A DNA stretch of 64,000 nt from Leptospira fainei serovar Hurstbridge str. BUT 6 (GCF_000306235.2 NZ_AKWZ02000010.1:434001-498000); one strand, 5' to 3'; positions 52,401-61,019 are shown, counted from the stretch's first letter. Program-made: numbers and translations. Notes: generated by a model not told the origin, from the sequence alone.

Positions 52401-54739
52401 GTGGCCAAATTCTGCCAGGTCGTTGCATTCGCGCCCGAATTAAAATTGGAAACTGTATAATTCAGGTTGAGAGCAATCGCATCCTCACTCCACTGAACCA
52501 ATCCAACAGCGCAGATCAATGGCCAACCGTAGCAACCGGACTCATCCTCTAGATAGTCGTAAAAATTAGAACCGGGAGCCCCTGCAATCGTATGATTACT
52601 CGAATACGTCTGATTGGCTCCGATAACCGCCGGATCTCCAGTAAATATATTTCCATAACACCCAAGCCAGTCATGGCAATAGGCAGGATCAGCGCTCCAG
52701 TTATTTATTCCACCGGATGTATTACCGGGAAAGTTTATATCTTGAAATGCAGTTAAATCGGAGGAATTAATTCCAGTCACTAAAGAGCCTGGTCCAAACC
52801 CACTTAAATACTGAGCTAAACATGCGGCATTAAAATCATTTGCATGGAATGCATCGTTATTATAAAAAAGGGCTGGGCAAGCTGTGCTTCCACCAGCAGA
52901 TAAACTTGCAGAGTATGCATTCGTTAAATAATTCATAAACGCAACTTCCGCCTGATGAGTCGGGTTCTGCAAATACTGCACGATATTCCAAGCGAGACCG
53001 ACAGCTCCTGGGCTTGAAGCATTTCCACTTAGAAAATCTTGCCTCGTAATGTATACAAGAGTTGGTGACTGAGAAAAAGGGTTACCGGGGGTAGGCATAA
53101 AGGATCCGTTCTGGATATCTACGTTCGTGCTCCCTCCGGATTGGTACAGAGCCACCTGGCCCTGTGCATTCTGGATCTCCTGGGCCAAAAATCCGGAGAT
53201 CGCATTCGCGGCATACACGAGTGAAATTTCCATGCTTTGGATATGACAAGTATCTGCAGTCGATCCCGTAGTCGGACAGGTAATGCAATTCAAATCTCCG
53301 GCAGGACAGGTATTGGAATAATACTGTCCCGTCAATGCACCTGCATTTGTAGCGTCTACAATCGCGTTATAGCAAGTATCTCCAGCAGGACAGCTCGCCG
53401 ATGTTAAAAATTTCTGTTGGGTGCTATCATACCAACCTTGTTGACAAACTTCTCCCGTATTCAAACAACTCTGAGGGTACGAAAGCATCTGCGACGTGCT
53501 CTGATCGAATATGGCTAGACCGGTTTTTCCCTGAGTGATTGCCGTTTCGATATTATTGATTAGATTTTGAAATGCTTTTCCGTCCGCGTTCAAGGAAGTA
53601 TGAATCGAAGCAAAGGAAGTACAACCGCTGGCTGCACTAGCAGGGCAACTCGGATTCACATAACTGGACGTCGTGGTATCGTACATCAGTTGTACGCAAG
53701 TATTCCCCGCAGGGCAACTGGAGACGAATTGGCTCGAAGTCGTATCGTAAAAATAATTATTGGAACAAACGTCTCCTGGCGGACAAGTCGCCGCAATTGC
53801 TGTTCCGGTACTCGTATCCTTTAGCGGAGTCACCGTATTCCAAAACAGATCGTTCCCGTTTAAAAACTGTTGATACCCTGCAATCGTTTGATTGATCTGA
53901 TCCTTTACGCCGGATTCGTAGGATTGGATTTGTTGCAAATAGGCTTGGTATTGAGACTCCGTCTGGTTGATTTGTGCAAGCAAACCTTGATAACTCTTGG
54001 TCAAGCTTTGGAGCCCCTGTTCATAATTCCAAAGTCCGTTTTGGATATTAGAATTGAATTGGCTGTACCACCGTTGTTCCAACTGACTCAAGGACTGCTG
54101 AGAGGTGCCTAAAAGGCTAGTGTCTACTCCTTGAATCCCGGTAACATTAGGACTTCCTCCCTTGATGAGCGCCTGAAACTCGCTATCGAATTGATTCTTT
54201 AAATTGGTGACTGTGGTTAAATTCCCGCCGTAATACGTATCGATATATTGATTCCGTTGAGTTTGGATGGAAAATTCGGCGTCTCTCTGCCATTGGGTCA
54301 AAAGACCGGAAGCCTGGCTTTCCAACGTATCGTACACATAATTCTTATAATCCTGAACGCTCTGAAAACTATCCTGAGTCGTGATGCCGCTCACAATACT
54401 GGAAATCTGAGCCTGCACCTGAGCCTGCCATTCCGATTGAACTACACCATAGCTTTGTAATACGATCGCATCCCAGTTCGTGGTATCATGCGTTTGATTC
54501 GCGACCGAATATGTTCCCTGCATCTGGGACTGCCATTGCTGCCAATTATAAGCCTGAGGGTTCAGTTGCGGAGCGGTGACAGGCTGGGAAAAAACGCCGT
54601 CTTGAAGCGGGAAAAGGACAAAAATTATGGAAAAAACCTGGATAATATTCTTAAGAAACCGCCTACGATCAAAAAAAGAAAAAGAACGGTAAAAATTCGA
54701 TCCTCTACTGGCGGTTTTTCCTGGAGTAACTTGAATCAT
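46472..54739 (-). CDS. Full-length polymorphic-toxin-like giant secreted protein
   Basis: The start was set at the ATG at 54739 (2755 residues), preceded by GAGGG six bases upstream; the longer frame to 54808 lacks a ribosome site. A signal peptide covers about residues 25-51 (cut near VFSQ). Residues to about 970 are helical, Gln-rich, with repeated CPAG(D/N)xC-type cysteine motifs near residues 320-500. From Ser974 it matches the orphan cassette. Three helical repeats, a beta-rich GLSLSASKDGS region, and a Hint domain at about 2009-2195 (SCFDGSQLIL, TWNHPFAVL, ending VVVHN) follow. The last about 160 residues carry Cys2598 (ICRTY), NDFGG, GKVIQVY, His2712 (GNHY) and Asn2727 (YNHT), a likely papain-like catalytic set. 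It is followed by coupled immunity candidates. Confidence 0.82.
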   Translation of the reverse strand: MIQVTPGKTASRGSNFYRSFSFFDRRRFLKNIIQVFSIIFVLFPLQDGVFSQPVTAPQLNPQAYNWQQWQSQMQGTYSVANQTHDTTNWDAIVLQSYGVVQSEWQAQVQAQISSIVSGITTQDSFQSVQDYKNYVYDTLESQASGLLTQWQRDAEFSIQTQRNQYIDTYYGGNLTTVTNLKNQFDSEFQALIKGGSPNVTGIQGVDTSLLGTSQQSLSQLEQRWYSQFNSNIQNGLWNYEQGLQSLTKSYQGLLAQINQTESQYQAYLQQIQSYESGVKDQINQTIAGYQQFLNGNDLFWNTVTPLKDTSTGTAIAATCPPGDVCSNNYFYDTTSSQFVSSCPAGNTCVQLMYDTTTSSYVNPSCPASAASGCTSFASIHTSLNADGKAFQNLINNIETAITQGKTGLAIFDQSTSQMLSYPQSCLNTGEVCQQGWYDSTQQKFLTSASCPAGDTCYNAIVDATNAGALTGQYYSNTCPAGDLNCITCPTTGSTADTCHIQSMEISLVYAANAISGFLAQEIQNAQGQVALYQSGGSTNVDIQNGSFMPTPGNPFSQSPTLVYITRQDFLSGNASSPGAVGLAWNIVQYLQNPTHQAEVAFMNYLTNAYSASLSAGGSTACPALFYNNDAFHANDFNAACLAQYLSGFGPGSLVTGINSSDLTAFQDINFPGNTSGGINNWSADPAYCHDWLGCYGNIFTGDPAVIGANQTYSSNHTIAGAPGSNFYDYLEDESGCYGWPLICAVGLVQWSEDAIALNLNYTVSNFNSGANATTWQNLATQLQSFQYNWNQNVLPSVTNWTAQVSTFDAQYAAWHLQEQTLLAQAQSDYSTGLQNLQTSETTWLTQMNQLQTKANLDFASANSKLKSSQNQADAQLLSQELLGKLNFSSGTDISATPSSGANSGSLFSNVTSQLSGINPQAQYNSLNFGLLNSFSSSFNQAISGASNLTLLSSTNNALLNDRMNYMQQMATSLSHEKTFTQNGQDQLLRDSGNLSTKRGDDGRTYIVNQDGNYVNYCDPATSKCGNETIDQFLTSKCGSDLTAAACNGYTTLKYSNVRVDSAGNIQLDEAIYTGDAVGQGDNASNYNFTQRTQHITIGPSPAFLLGHGGGVGNIFDTNPDHHEGDRISEVIGASFAGVNNFFANGNYSNSTLFKLASYDALNSANETKASMSASSQAQTAGMVADFVENVFLGGMTTQQWVAHETHNLVQNAYTTFLVNAFHLSPEAASFLAGAYMDHEAYKAAEHNMGILRPIDNLLKNMFLDGGLLNGLVGLGIDITHADDLRAIHQWREDKYAAYGLIASEAMRLQNFPPDQIALVSQVVTDYFRMSDAKTELGMKGALLSVPRLEGMVHAMTASMSGALAEIEGVIVKNITHDLHSTGMISSREEQKFDKDLRYGINEIKLVYEKNAIKTWQADVVSISKDAVQLYGKQAGLDPAYVNQVADMVGNMVSREQARGELRKLHLLEDVLSVGGTALDRSLFKGGLSSMLMQVARGILTSSADIGRSFGLFTKSETKDFYKQTKDWSNSITGASLTAQSHQGDLDKHWWKEQERKLVFDLIGKAMDPNGDPAEQQLIGQLLQKVFDQREAKKQARRQRMDEAEQAVEVVAGVLLTAASGGSGVGVLAQVLEDIGNFINVADKASFVMDGLNAVKYGSEAVMVGSQTYVGYEEGGKNGAVAGFLNGLISVATIVNKLPITGFVSWTPHQNANILMGEEAKAGGWGGGISAALPGEYKLPINGGLTFTPGSGLDVNLNYNFHGGYVGLDYNLSSGNYTANGGMDVYKSSATNAHHLGLSLSASKDGSASVGAYYNYGKTSTPPNLRGSGGTFTYSNDGKFNLGGQVLGGTVASVSYDTNSHKFEKVQGNANWQNEMLLARVQENSSENYGKNLEKISDLAGQALSSNNIITESERLSMMNSPDGQQKILELYSQNKETLINGVESERVRGDMREIAEKNNLKLEYVKDSPTTEIGKTLARLGGDIKMMFGISDSGLLAVDKDGTFRVSSCFDGSQLILTPNGTRRIDSLKIGEEVNTLNEETGEVEVRKITETFVHDVKSIHKIGYENDVTVTTTWNHPFAVLNPGDRNQNSGVIGNAWVKAEDLKIGDRGITKRSIRRAKLKMQLSRSSVLSPASIMFGENSYIGEYKTNWQTEREGTLGIRKVEEFIHSQKVYNIELEGNHNYFIKVGNEFVVVHNYQVDVRLEKIPTDDLAMLSKPNSDPKYGEVKWGDKTYNRVIEKGIVHYESQGPNGSKEVIRVTSNGYIEHKTVWGGFMGLGARESKPSYFKANETNLAERNANKANGFKEEPLAPYEKAADSRYITDKLSKLWSEKGIDGSKHGFGVKELRQMNSFSKELTVVNHELEFTKANKSQVEGAEARIRKLETEKFRLNKELDKLYETAKTSYTKLGYESRDENGRYTGEFAKFNKEPREFGNSGQNTNLLMNEVSVKAQSVLGFKAGEPMYKARMQEIQDIVKDLANNRSTSRQNEVPREEWIRTATRALEDISQRPGESKEEFMERLNSGEAGAQDRTHGTAVQLTVAIELLQKAYAKGDLKPSIPHDAPDRAQRLENYNKFVEFVKRGWSPELGSKTAAEICRTYTNYLEAVDAKVTKASFVEWYTYKGISGDLGFSQGAPVVDLGHTPGFSKSWGVETEGSNDFGGVRLDPKTGELKGIVNPIPVDSLKQKLNEFPTGKVIQVYDDTNGTPGGNHYCLWLKTENGWVNYNHTGGYSGGAKVKELIPFDRRTKVYKIYY
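51684..51820 (-). repeat. Internal recombination joint in the full-length toxin gene
   Basis: This 137-base stretch is essentially identical to 44891-45027, far above the identity of much of the flanking coding sequence. It encodes the SHEKTFTQNGQDQLL segment onward. It marks the point where orphan cassettes could recombine into the intact gene. Confidence 0.75.
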
Positions 54740-54854
54740 CGTGTTCCCTCTTCTTTCCTTAGAGAATTCCAAAATAGAATATTGCGTTTCACTTACGTAA
54801 CCGGTCAACCGGGCTCATTTCGCATAACATCAGCATGCATCGGGCAGACTCGGA

Positions 54855-55427
54855 TTACTGAGGGGTGCTCGACACGCACCGCAGATAATACGAATTACCG
54901 GAACCTGCGGTAAAATAACTATAACCGTAGTAAAAATTCACGGTCCAAATATTCCCGTTATTTTGCGCATACTTCGTCGAAGACCAAAAAAAGTCCGGAA
55001 CACCGCTACCGGAGGACGCCTGCCCCGGATCAAAGATCGAATTCAATGCCGGCGCAAATTGGGATCGATCCACAATGGACTTCAATTCTTGGATACTAGG
55101 CAGTCTCCAAGTAACGCTGCCGGAATTATAATTAGAACAATAACTACTAGCGTTAGAAAAGGTCAACGTGACTGAACCCGGATACGAAGCGTTCTTTTGA
55201 CAGCCCGCCGGAGTCGCCGTGGACGAATACGAATAAGGATAGATACATTTCTGCCAATACAACTTAGTAACGTTATCGTTGATAACGCTAGCGTTATTCG
55301 CATTCACCGTAAACCTCGCTGTCTGCGCAAATACGTCCGAAAATACCCCGCAAAAAAGGATCCAAACTACTGTCCAAAAACCGAATCGCAAAACGGAAAG
55401 TTTCCCTGAGTCTAACATATACATCAT
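54855..55427 (-). CDS. DUF1566 (Lcl-like) secreted protein
   Basis: The 190-residue protein has a signal peptide ending VFAQ (a start three codons in is also possible). The mature part is one DUF1566 domain: VTKLYWQKCIYPY, ASSYCSNYNSGSVTWRLPSIQELKSIVDRS, FFWSSTKYAQNNGNIWTVNFYYG, ending YYLRCVSS. DUF1566 is frequent in leptospiral surface proteins and related to the C-terminal Lcl fold. It sits 22 bases after the larger DUF1566 gene and about 115 bases before the toxin start, all in one direction. Confidence 0.85.
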   Translation of the reverse strand: MMYMLDSGKLSVLRFGFWTVVWILFCGVFSDVFAQTARFTVNANNASVINDNVTKLYWQKCIYPYSYSSTATPAGCQKNASYPGSVTLTFSNASSYCSNYNSGSVTWRLPSIQELKSIVDRSQFAPALNSIFDPGQASSGSGVPDFFWSSTKYAQNNGNIWTVNFYYGYSYFTAGSGNSYYLRCVSSTPQ

Positions 55428-55449
55428 ACCGTTTAAACCGATCGCCTCA

Positions 55450-58254
55450 TCATGGAACCGTGGGGGAAGAACCCGGAACTCCGGAAACGCAACGAACTAT
55501 ATGGGTAGCGCCGATCGCATCAAAATAGATATCCGGGTATTGAAAATCTACGTACCACGCGTTCGTAACCGTGGGAGCAAAAAGGGTGGAACTCCAATAC
55601 GGAGCGGAAGCGGTACCCGAAAAGGAAGCGGAAGCGATGGAAGGACTAGTGTTGCTATAAATCGAAATCGAAGCCAATTCTTGCACGCTCGGAAGCCTCC
55701 AATTGGTAAGGGAAGCATAACCCAGACCTCCGTTTGAAACGTTCAAACCCGAGCATTGGTTCAATGCGGTGATATAATCCTTACTGACTCCTTCGTCCGT
55801 TTGTTTCCAAACCAGATAGGTATTAAAATCGAATACTACTAGATTGGTCCCGGAAAATTGGTTCGTCCATAACCCGTTAGGTGGTGTAGTCGATAATTGT
55901 TGTGCAACCGAAGTCGAAATACTGGTATCATCTCCTGCGTCGGTTTTCAAGACCTTGAACGCAAAGCCGTTGGCTGTCTCGAAAGTCGTGGTCAAAAAAC
56001 TCTGCGTAATGGTGCTGGCCAATGCCAAACCTGCCGCATCCACGAGACTACCGGAGGCGATCGACCACTGAATGAGAGCGTTTTCCGGAAAGAAAATCCA
56101 AGGGAATTGGATCACCAACGTATCCGGTTGATTAACGCTTCCTAAAAATTGGTATTTTACGTTGGTAAGATCCAAGGAAACCCAGCTCGAAAGCTGAAAC
56201 ACCTGCACCGTCAAGTTCGGCAAATGAGAAGGATCCAATGGCTCGCTAAATACCAATGTCAATTGGGCAGAATTCGGATTCACGCCGGTAGCTCCGCCGC
56301 TCGGAGTTGCGGAAACCAATTTTGGAGCCATGGTATCCTTCCAAACGGGAATGCTCTGGCTTCCGGTTTGCATCCCATATTCCGGTTGGTTCTTCTGGTT
56401 CGCAACGCAGATAATGACGTTATTCTTGCCTGCCGTAAAATTCAAATTCGCAAGAGTCGTATTCACGGGGGTATTCACCACAATATCCGAGCCTGTCGGA
56501 GCGACCGTCACCACGTTACCGGAAACAAAAGAGCTGGTTCCGCTCGGTGCAGCCCCGTTATTGCATTCGCAATCCACTGAATTCGTGTATTTCGTTCCGC
56601 TCGGCCCCGCATATGTAGTCTTAGTAGTTGTGTTACCGTTTGTAGTCGTGCTCGTCGTACTCGCCGTGCATTGATTCCCGCCCAGCAATACCTTATACGA
56701 TGCACCGTTACCGGAAAACTGCCAATTGATACCCAGATTGCTCGTAGCATTCAAAACCTTATTGGTGGGGGCAAAGCTATTGATCTGAATCGTAGGACGA
56801 GAAGAGTCGATCACATAAATCGCAGTCCCTACAGTGGACAAATTCCCCGCAGGATCCCGAGCCGTAAAATTCAGAGTCGTATTATTAGTCAGAGAGATGG
56901 CGCTCGCATTCGCCGGAGGATACGAAAATCCGTTGGTAATCGCACCCGTCAAAGAATTGATCCCTGGATTGCTACCGTCAGTCGTATAAGCCACTTGGTA
57001 ACCGCTCGTAACCCCGCTATTATCCTGAAAATTCAGTTGAACGGAAATCGGAGTCACTCCGTCGTAACCGTATCCCCCGGCTCCAGGACTGGCGGTAACG
57101 GTCGGAGGAGTATCGTCTCGAGTGATCGCAAACGAATTTTGACCCGTAAACCCTGAACTCACGCAGATATAAATCGAATTGGAACCTAGGCTCAATTGGC
57201 TCGCGGAAATAAAAGAAGTATTATTCTGGTTCGCACTCGCAATCCCGCTTTCTATCACCGTCCCGTCCGAACATCCGGTCGCGTTCTGCCGAACGGAATA
57301 GCTGCCCGTTTGACTCGACTTCCAAACATAACTCGCAGTATTAACCGCTCCCGCGTTCACACTGATATAAAACGAACTAACCGGAGTGACGATCGTAACA
57401 TTCGGAACGTTATGATTCACTTGGTACGAAGCGGTATTCACCCCTTCTAAATTCCCGGCCATATCTCTACAGCGATACTTGATCGTATACGAGCCGTCCC
57501 CGTTCCCTCCGATCGTAGTCGTCGTCTTAGGCGGATTCGTAATCGTCCCGTTCACCGGAACGAAAGTCGGAGACGTCCCGTCGGAAGTATAAGCCAAATT
57601 CCCGGGCGCCACGTTATCCGCGCATACGATCGTCACGGTTTGAACCCCTCCGTACGTACCGGAAGTGGGGGAAATACTGCTGCTAGGCGCGATCGTATCC
57701 GTCAAAAGCCTGGCGATAATCGGATTATCCACCACCCCGTCCCCGTTAGTATCAAAACCTTGATTCGGATAAATCGTAACCGCATTTCCGGAACAGTTTG
57801 TCCCGGTCGTCAACGTGACGGAGCCGTCGGAATGATAACATAAATAATAATCCGGAACCCCGTCTCCGTTCACATCCACCGCATACGGATTCACTGAGTT
57901 TCCTTGGTACAAAAAGAGCAAATTCGGAATTCCGTTTCCTTGAGTCGATAGACCCACCGCGCTACCATTCCCGCTCGGATCCACCACGATAGCAGACACG
58001 ACTGTACTCGAATTCCCGTTCAAATTCACGGACTGTCCCGGCAAAAACTGGCTCTTCCCAAAGAAAGGAAGATTCAGAATCCCTCCCGAACTACTCCCGG
58101 AACCACCACCCCCGACTAACATTTGCTCCAGTGCGGACAAGATGGAATAATTTTGCGCCTTAGGACCGCACCCGACTCCCAAAAGGCTAGCCAAAACAAT
58201 CCCCCAAACCGGGAAACCAACGATCGAATTACCTTTTTGAGTGCGTTCTAACAT
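55450..58254 (-). CDS. Large DUF1566 surface lipoprotein with chitobiase-like and SbsA-type Ig domains
   Basis: The start was set at the ATG at 58254 (934 residues), because it opens a lipoprotein signal ending LLGVGC (Cys29). The longer frame contributes a low-complexity leader. Domains in order: an EF-hand-like NGDGVPDYY/TNGDGVVDN region near 120-165, chitobiase/hexosaminidase C-terminal-type segments (TYGGVQTVTIVCADN, GGYGYDGVTPISVQLNFQD), a Big_5/SbsA domain (SATPSGGATGVNPNSAQLTLVFSEPLD) near 640, and a final DUF1566 domain (YLVWKQTDEGVSKDYITALNQC, LPSVQELASIS, PYWSSTLF). It heads the presumed toxin operon and may help display or export the toxin; that link is inference. Confidence 0.85.
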   Translation of the reverse strand: MLERTQKGNSIVGFPVWGIVLASLLGVGCGPKAQNYSILSALEQMLVGGGGSGSSSGGILNLPFFGKSQFLPGQSVNLNGNSSTVVSAIVVDPSGNGSAVGLSTQGNGIPNLLFLYQGNSVNPYAVDVNGDGVPDYYLCYHSDGSVTLTTGTNCSGNAVTIYPNQGFDTNGDGVVDNPIIARLLTDTIAPSSSISPTSGTYGGVQTVTIVCADNVAPGNLAYTSDGTSPTFVPVNGTITNPPKTTTTIGGNGDGSYTIKYRCRDMAGNLEGVNTASYQVNHNVPNVTIVTPVSSFYISVNAGAVNTASYVWKSSQTGSYSVRQNATGCSDGTVIESGIASANQNNTSFISASQLSLGSNSIYICVSSGFTGQNSFAITRDDTPPTVTASPGAGGYGYDGVTPISVQLNFQDNSGVTSGYQVAYTTDGSNPGINSLTGAITNGFSYPPANASAISLTNNTTLNFTARDPAGNLSTVGTAIYVIDSSRPTIQINSFAPTNKVLNATSNLGINWQFSGNGASYKVLLGGNQCTASTTSTTTNGNTTTKTTYAGPSGTKYTNSVDCECNNGAAPSGTSSFVSGNVVTVAPTGSDIVVNTPVNTTLANLNFTAGKNNVIICVANQKNQPEYGMQTGSQSIPVWKDTMAPKLVSATPSGGATGVNPNSAQLTLVFSEPLDPSHLPNLTVQVFQLSSWVSLDLTNVKYQFLGSVNQPDTLVIQFPWIFFPENALIQWSIASGSLVDAAGLALASTITQSFLTTTFETANGFAFKVLKTDAGDDTSISTSVAQQLSTTPPNGLWTNQFSGTNLVVFDFNTYLVWKQTDEGVSKDYITALNQCSGLNVSNGGLGYASLTNWRLPSVQELASISIYSNTSPSIASASFSGTASAPYWSSTLFAPTVTNAWYVDFQYPDIYFDAIGATHIVRCVSGVPGSSPTVP

Positions 58255-58495
58255 ATATCCAACCAAACGTTCGACTTCCGAGAATGACAAAGACAGGTAC
58301 GGAAAAAAAACAATTTGATAAATTCTGATCCTGAATACAAAACATATTTTTGCAACAAAAAAGAGCACAAAAAAGGCCGCCAACCCCCCAATTTTTCTCC
58401 GATTTCTTGCAAAATGCCCCCTTTCGACTGTTTTTTCTCGACATTGAGGCCGAACTATGTTGCTTTGGTCCAAGTTAAGGAGTTTTTATTCTTAT

Positions 58496-59005
58496 ATGAA
58501 ACAATGGAAGACCGTTCCAGTTCTCTTATTCTTACTATCCGGAGTTCTCTTAGGTTCTTGTAAAAAAAGCAGCAGCGACGATACCGCCCAAAACCTGACC
58601 CTTTACCAACTATTAGGCATTGGACAATGCGGCCTGGTAATAAGCGGGGTTACAAAATTTGTCCCTCCTGTTGCCCTTACAAAAGGGCAATCTGGGACAG
58701 CTACTTTTATTGCGCTTAATTCCTCCTGGTATGTAAGCGCAATAACGATCACAGTTTCCGTCAGCGACCAAGTGACCGTTACGATTCCTGCAGCAGATAA
58801 TTTATCGTATAGCGCCTATGTTGGCGGTTGCCCAGTGAATACTAACTCAGGAACAACGACAAGTTCTACGCAATTTACGGGCGGTGTGAGCGGATTAAAT
58901 GGAACAGCTACAACAACATTTACAACTCAAGTCGCTGGAAAATATACGATCTATTTTACCGGAAATCCTCCGACCAACCCAGCCGTAACAGTCAGCATTC
59001 AATAA
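58496..59005 (+). CDS. Small lipoprotein, divergent from the DUF1566 gene
   Basis: The start was set at the ATG at 58496 (169 residues), which gives a lipoprotein signal ending VLLGSC (Cys22); the frame from 58457 adds 13 residues. TAAGGAG lies upstream at a somewhat long distance. The mature protein is Thr/Ser-rich and beta-rich (SGTATFIALNSSWYVSAITITVSVSD), similar in style to leptospiral surface beta-sandwich proteins. No family was recognised. A strong terminator follows. Confidence 0.7.
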   Translation: MKQWKTVPVLLFLLSGVLLGSCKKSSSDDTAQNLTLYQLLGIGQCGLVISGVTKFVPPVALTKGQSGTATFIALNSSWYVSAITITVSVSDQVTVTIPAADNLSYSAYVGGCPVNTNSGTTTSSTQFTGGVSGLNGTATTTFTTQVAGKYTIYFTGNPPTNPAVTVSIQ

Positions 59006-59033
59006 CTAACTAACGTAACACCGATTTTGACCG

Positions 59034-59077
59034 GTCTCCTTGGGTTGGCACACCTAAGGAGACTCGGTTTCTTTTCT
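59034..59077 (+). terminator. Rho-independent terminator
   Basis: GTCTCCTT at 59034-59041 pairs perfectly with AAGGAGAC at 59056-59063, followed by a T-rich TCGGTTTCTTTTCTT tract, 29 bases after the lipoprotein stop. Confidence 0.85.
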
Positions 59078-59237
59078 TAAATCCGGACTCCAATCGACGA
59101 CTGCGTTTCTGCCTTATAGCCCAACTCCGTTGGCCCAAACTAAATGAAAGATTTACTTGCAATCCAGCCTTTCTGAACCAATCCATTTTAGGATCAAAAA
59201 TCCGGATTCTCCGATTCCAACCGAACCAGTGACCGTT

Positions 59238-59425
59238 TTAAAACAAACCCGACTCCGCAAAATTCTCTTCTTCTGATTTCTTCATATATTCAACCTTCCA
59301 TTGTCGCAAAACAAAATAGCTGATTCCTAACGATTCTGTTACTTCTTTTATCGTGAAAGAACCTTTTAATATGCGTTTTACCACTTGTTCTTTAAACTCC
59401 GGAGAGTATTCCCTTTTTTGCCCAT
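59238..59425 (-). pseudogene. IS3-family OrfA remnant
   Basis: The frame KREYSPEFKEQVVKRILKGS continuing TIKEVTESLGISYFVLRQWK is the helix-turn-helix of IS3-type OrfA. The initiating ATG is out of frame by one base, and no OrfB follows, so the element is dead. Confidence 0.8.
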
Positions 59426-60054
59426 CACTTCTTTATGCCTGATCCACATTCTATATCTTCATCAAAGATAGTTCACGGACCTTCCGATTGGCAAAATCTG
59501 TCCTTGATAAACCGCTTACCTTACACGGTTACGAAAAAGAATTCCAAAATCCCATTTTGGGATACCATTCTTTTACGAGCAAATAAATCGGCTGGAAGAA
59601 GATTTCCGATTTTATAGTCAAATATCGAAATTCGAAGACTTCTCTCAAAAACCTGTATAAAATCGTTCAACATACGAATTTTAAAGACTTTAACGAATTA
59701 AGGGAAACAGTTAAAAGCGCATACCGGTCGGCAAATTCCGGTCCTTACTATGAGTGAAAATAATTTTAGGACAATCGCTGCCTCATTATAATCTACGAAA
59801 AATCTTTATTAGATAGGATCTAACCCATCCTGAATAGGATAAAGACAAATGGAAGAAGGAATAAAGTAATGAATCTACAATCGGAAAAAATTCGAAATGT
59901 TTAGCCCGAAGTTAAGGATCTTTTTGTCCGTTCGTCCCACATCCCGAAAAGCGATATAAAAGGCTTTCTCGCACTTTTGGTCTCGATTAAACAGGAAATG
60001 CTGAAAATTGAAATAGTTAACAAAAGGCACACATCGTCATCACAATATTCATGA
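59426..60054. other. Decayed interval without a supported gene
   Basis: Short frames occur but none shows a family or a ribosome site. A stretch at 59940-60000 (frame ...GFLALLVSIKQEMLK) looks protein-derived and is probably another gene remnant that I could not assign. Confidence 0.35.
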
Positions 60055-60344
60055 TTGAAAGAATATCTTTGGGATGCGAATAAGAACGAACGGCTTAGGA
60101 AAGAGGGCAGTATTTATTTTGAGAATATTTTATTCCAAATTGAAAAGGGATTTCTCTTAGATATTTTGCAATATCCTAATTCGGAAAAATATCGGAGACA
60201 AAAAGATCTTCGTGGTCGAACTTGAAGCCTACGTTTACTTAGTTCCTTTCGTAGAATCTAAAAGTGAAATATTTCTTTAAACAATCATTCCGGGTGCGAA
60301 AAGCGACTCGAGATTATAGTAAAGATAGAGTAGACACTGAATGA
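60055..60344 (+). pseudogene. BrnT-like toxin remnant
   Basis: Reading through two frameshifts and one stop gives YLWDANKNERLRKEGSIYFE, then GFLLDILQYPNSEKY, then KIFVVELEAYVYLVPFVES, then (after TAA) TIIP and RKATRDYSKD. This is the small toxin family, BrnT-like in outline, that pairs with CopG-type antitoxins. The frame ends in an ATGA overlap with the next remnant, as in intact modules. Confidence 0.75.
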
Positions 60345-60769
60345 AAAAAAGACCGCTGATTCTATTACTAAATCTGTCTCAATGTCCAAAGAAGAACAGG
60401 ATATACTGAATTCTTTTGAAGCTGGAGAGTGGGTTTCAACATATTGCCGACGGATTACCTTGCCGCTTCCTTGAAAAAAATTACCGTCCACGACGGAATT
60501 GAAACTCTCTTTTGTAGGCTTAATAGAAGTTTCTCCCGGCACGATAAAAAGCGCACTTGCTCAACTTCTTCCTCGGATAAAAAGAAACGACTGGATTCAT
60601 AGAGAAAAGCTGCTACCAAGACTTTAAGTAAGAACAAGAGAATTAATATAAGATTAAATCAAATCGATTTAGACTCTATTCAGAGGAGAGCGCTTGAGGC
60701 CGGCCTTACCAAACTTTGATTTCTAGCTTAATATATAAATTTGTCACTGGTAAGCTGATAGAGAAATAA
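60341..60769 (+). pseudogene. CopG-type antitoxin remnant, interrupted
   Basis: After an indel in the poly-A start, the 5' part reads KTADSITKSVSMSKEEQDIL and then NSFEAGEWVS. The 3' part, from about 60601, reads AATKTLSKNKRINIRLNQID and, after another frameshift, YQTLISSLIYKFVTGKLIEK. Between them lie about 165 bases, more than the expected linker, suggesting an insertion. The module can no longer make a functional antitoxin. Confidence 0.7.
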
Positions 60770-60814
60770 ATTAAGTCGGTGCAACACGAGCGACTAACGA
60801 ATGTAAATGAAGGT

Positions 60815-61009
60815 TTACGATTCAAGAACTCCATTATCTCTAAGAATCTCCTCTGTTAGCTCGGTAATTTCTAGCACCATAGCAAGATCAATCCCTTTCA
60901 TAAGCATTCTACGGGCATCGTCTAGCTTGCCTTCCAGTTTACCTTTCTGCATTCCTTTCCGCATTCCTGTCCATATACCTCGTCGAATCAATCTCTCAGC
61001 CGTCGTCAT
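60815..61009 (-). CDS. Rpn C-terminal fragment, tandem copy 3 (possible small antitoxin)
   Basis: This copy starts at an ATG preceded by AGGAG with six-base spacing and encodes 64 residues beginning [19 protein letters not shown], followed by a short KLEG repeat region and ending RDNGVLES. It is the only copy whose C-terminus is not read from the start of another copy, so it probably carries the original end of the gene. The unit is homologous to the C-terminal part of the nuclease at 61273-62253. Confidence 0.65.
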   Translation of the reverse strand: MTTAERLIRRGIWTGMRKGMQKGKLEGKLDDARRMLMKGIDLAMVLEITELTEEILRDNGVLES

Positions 61010-61019
61010 CGTTAACTCC

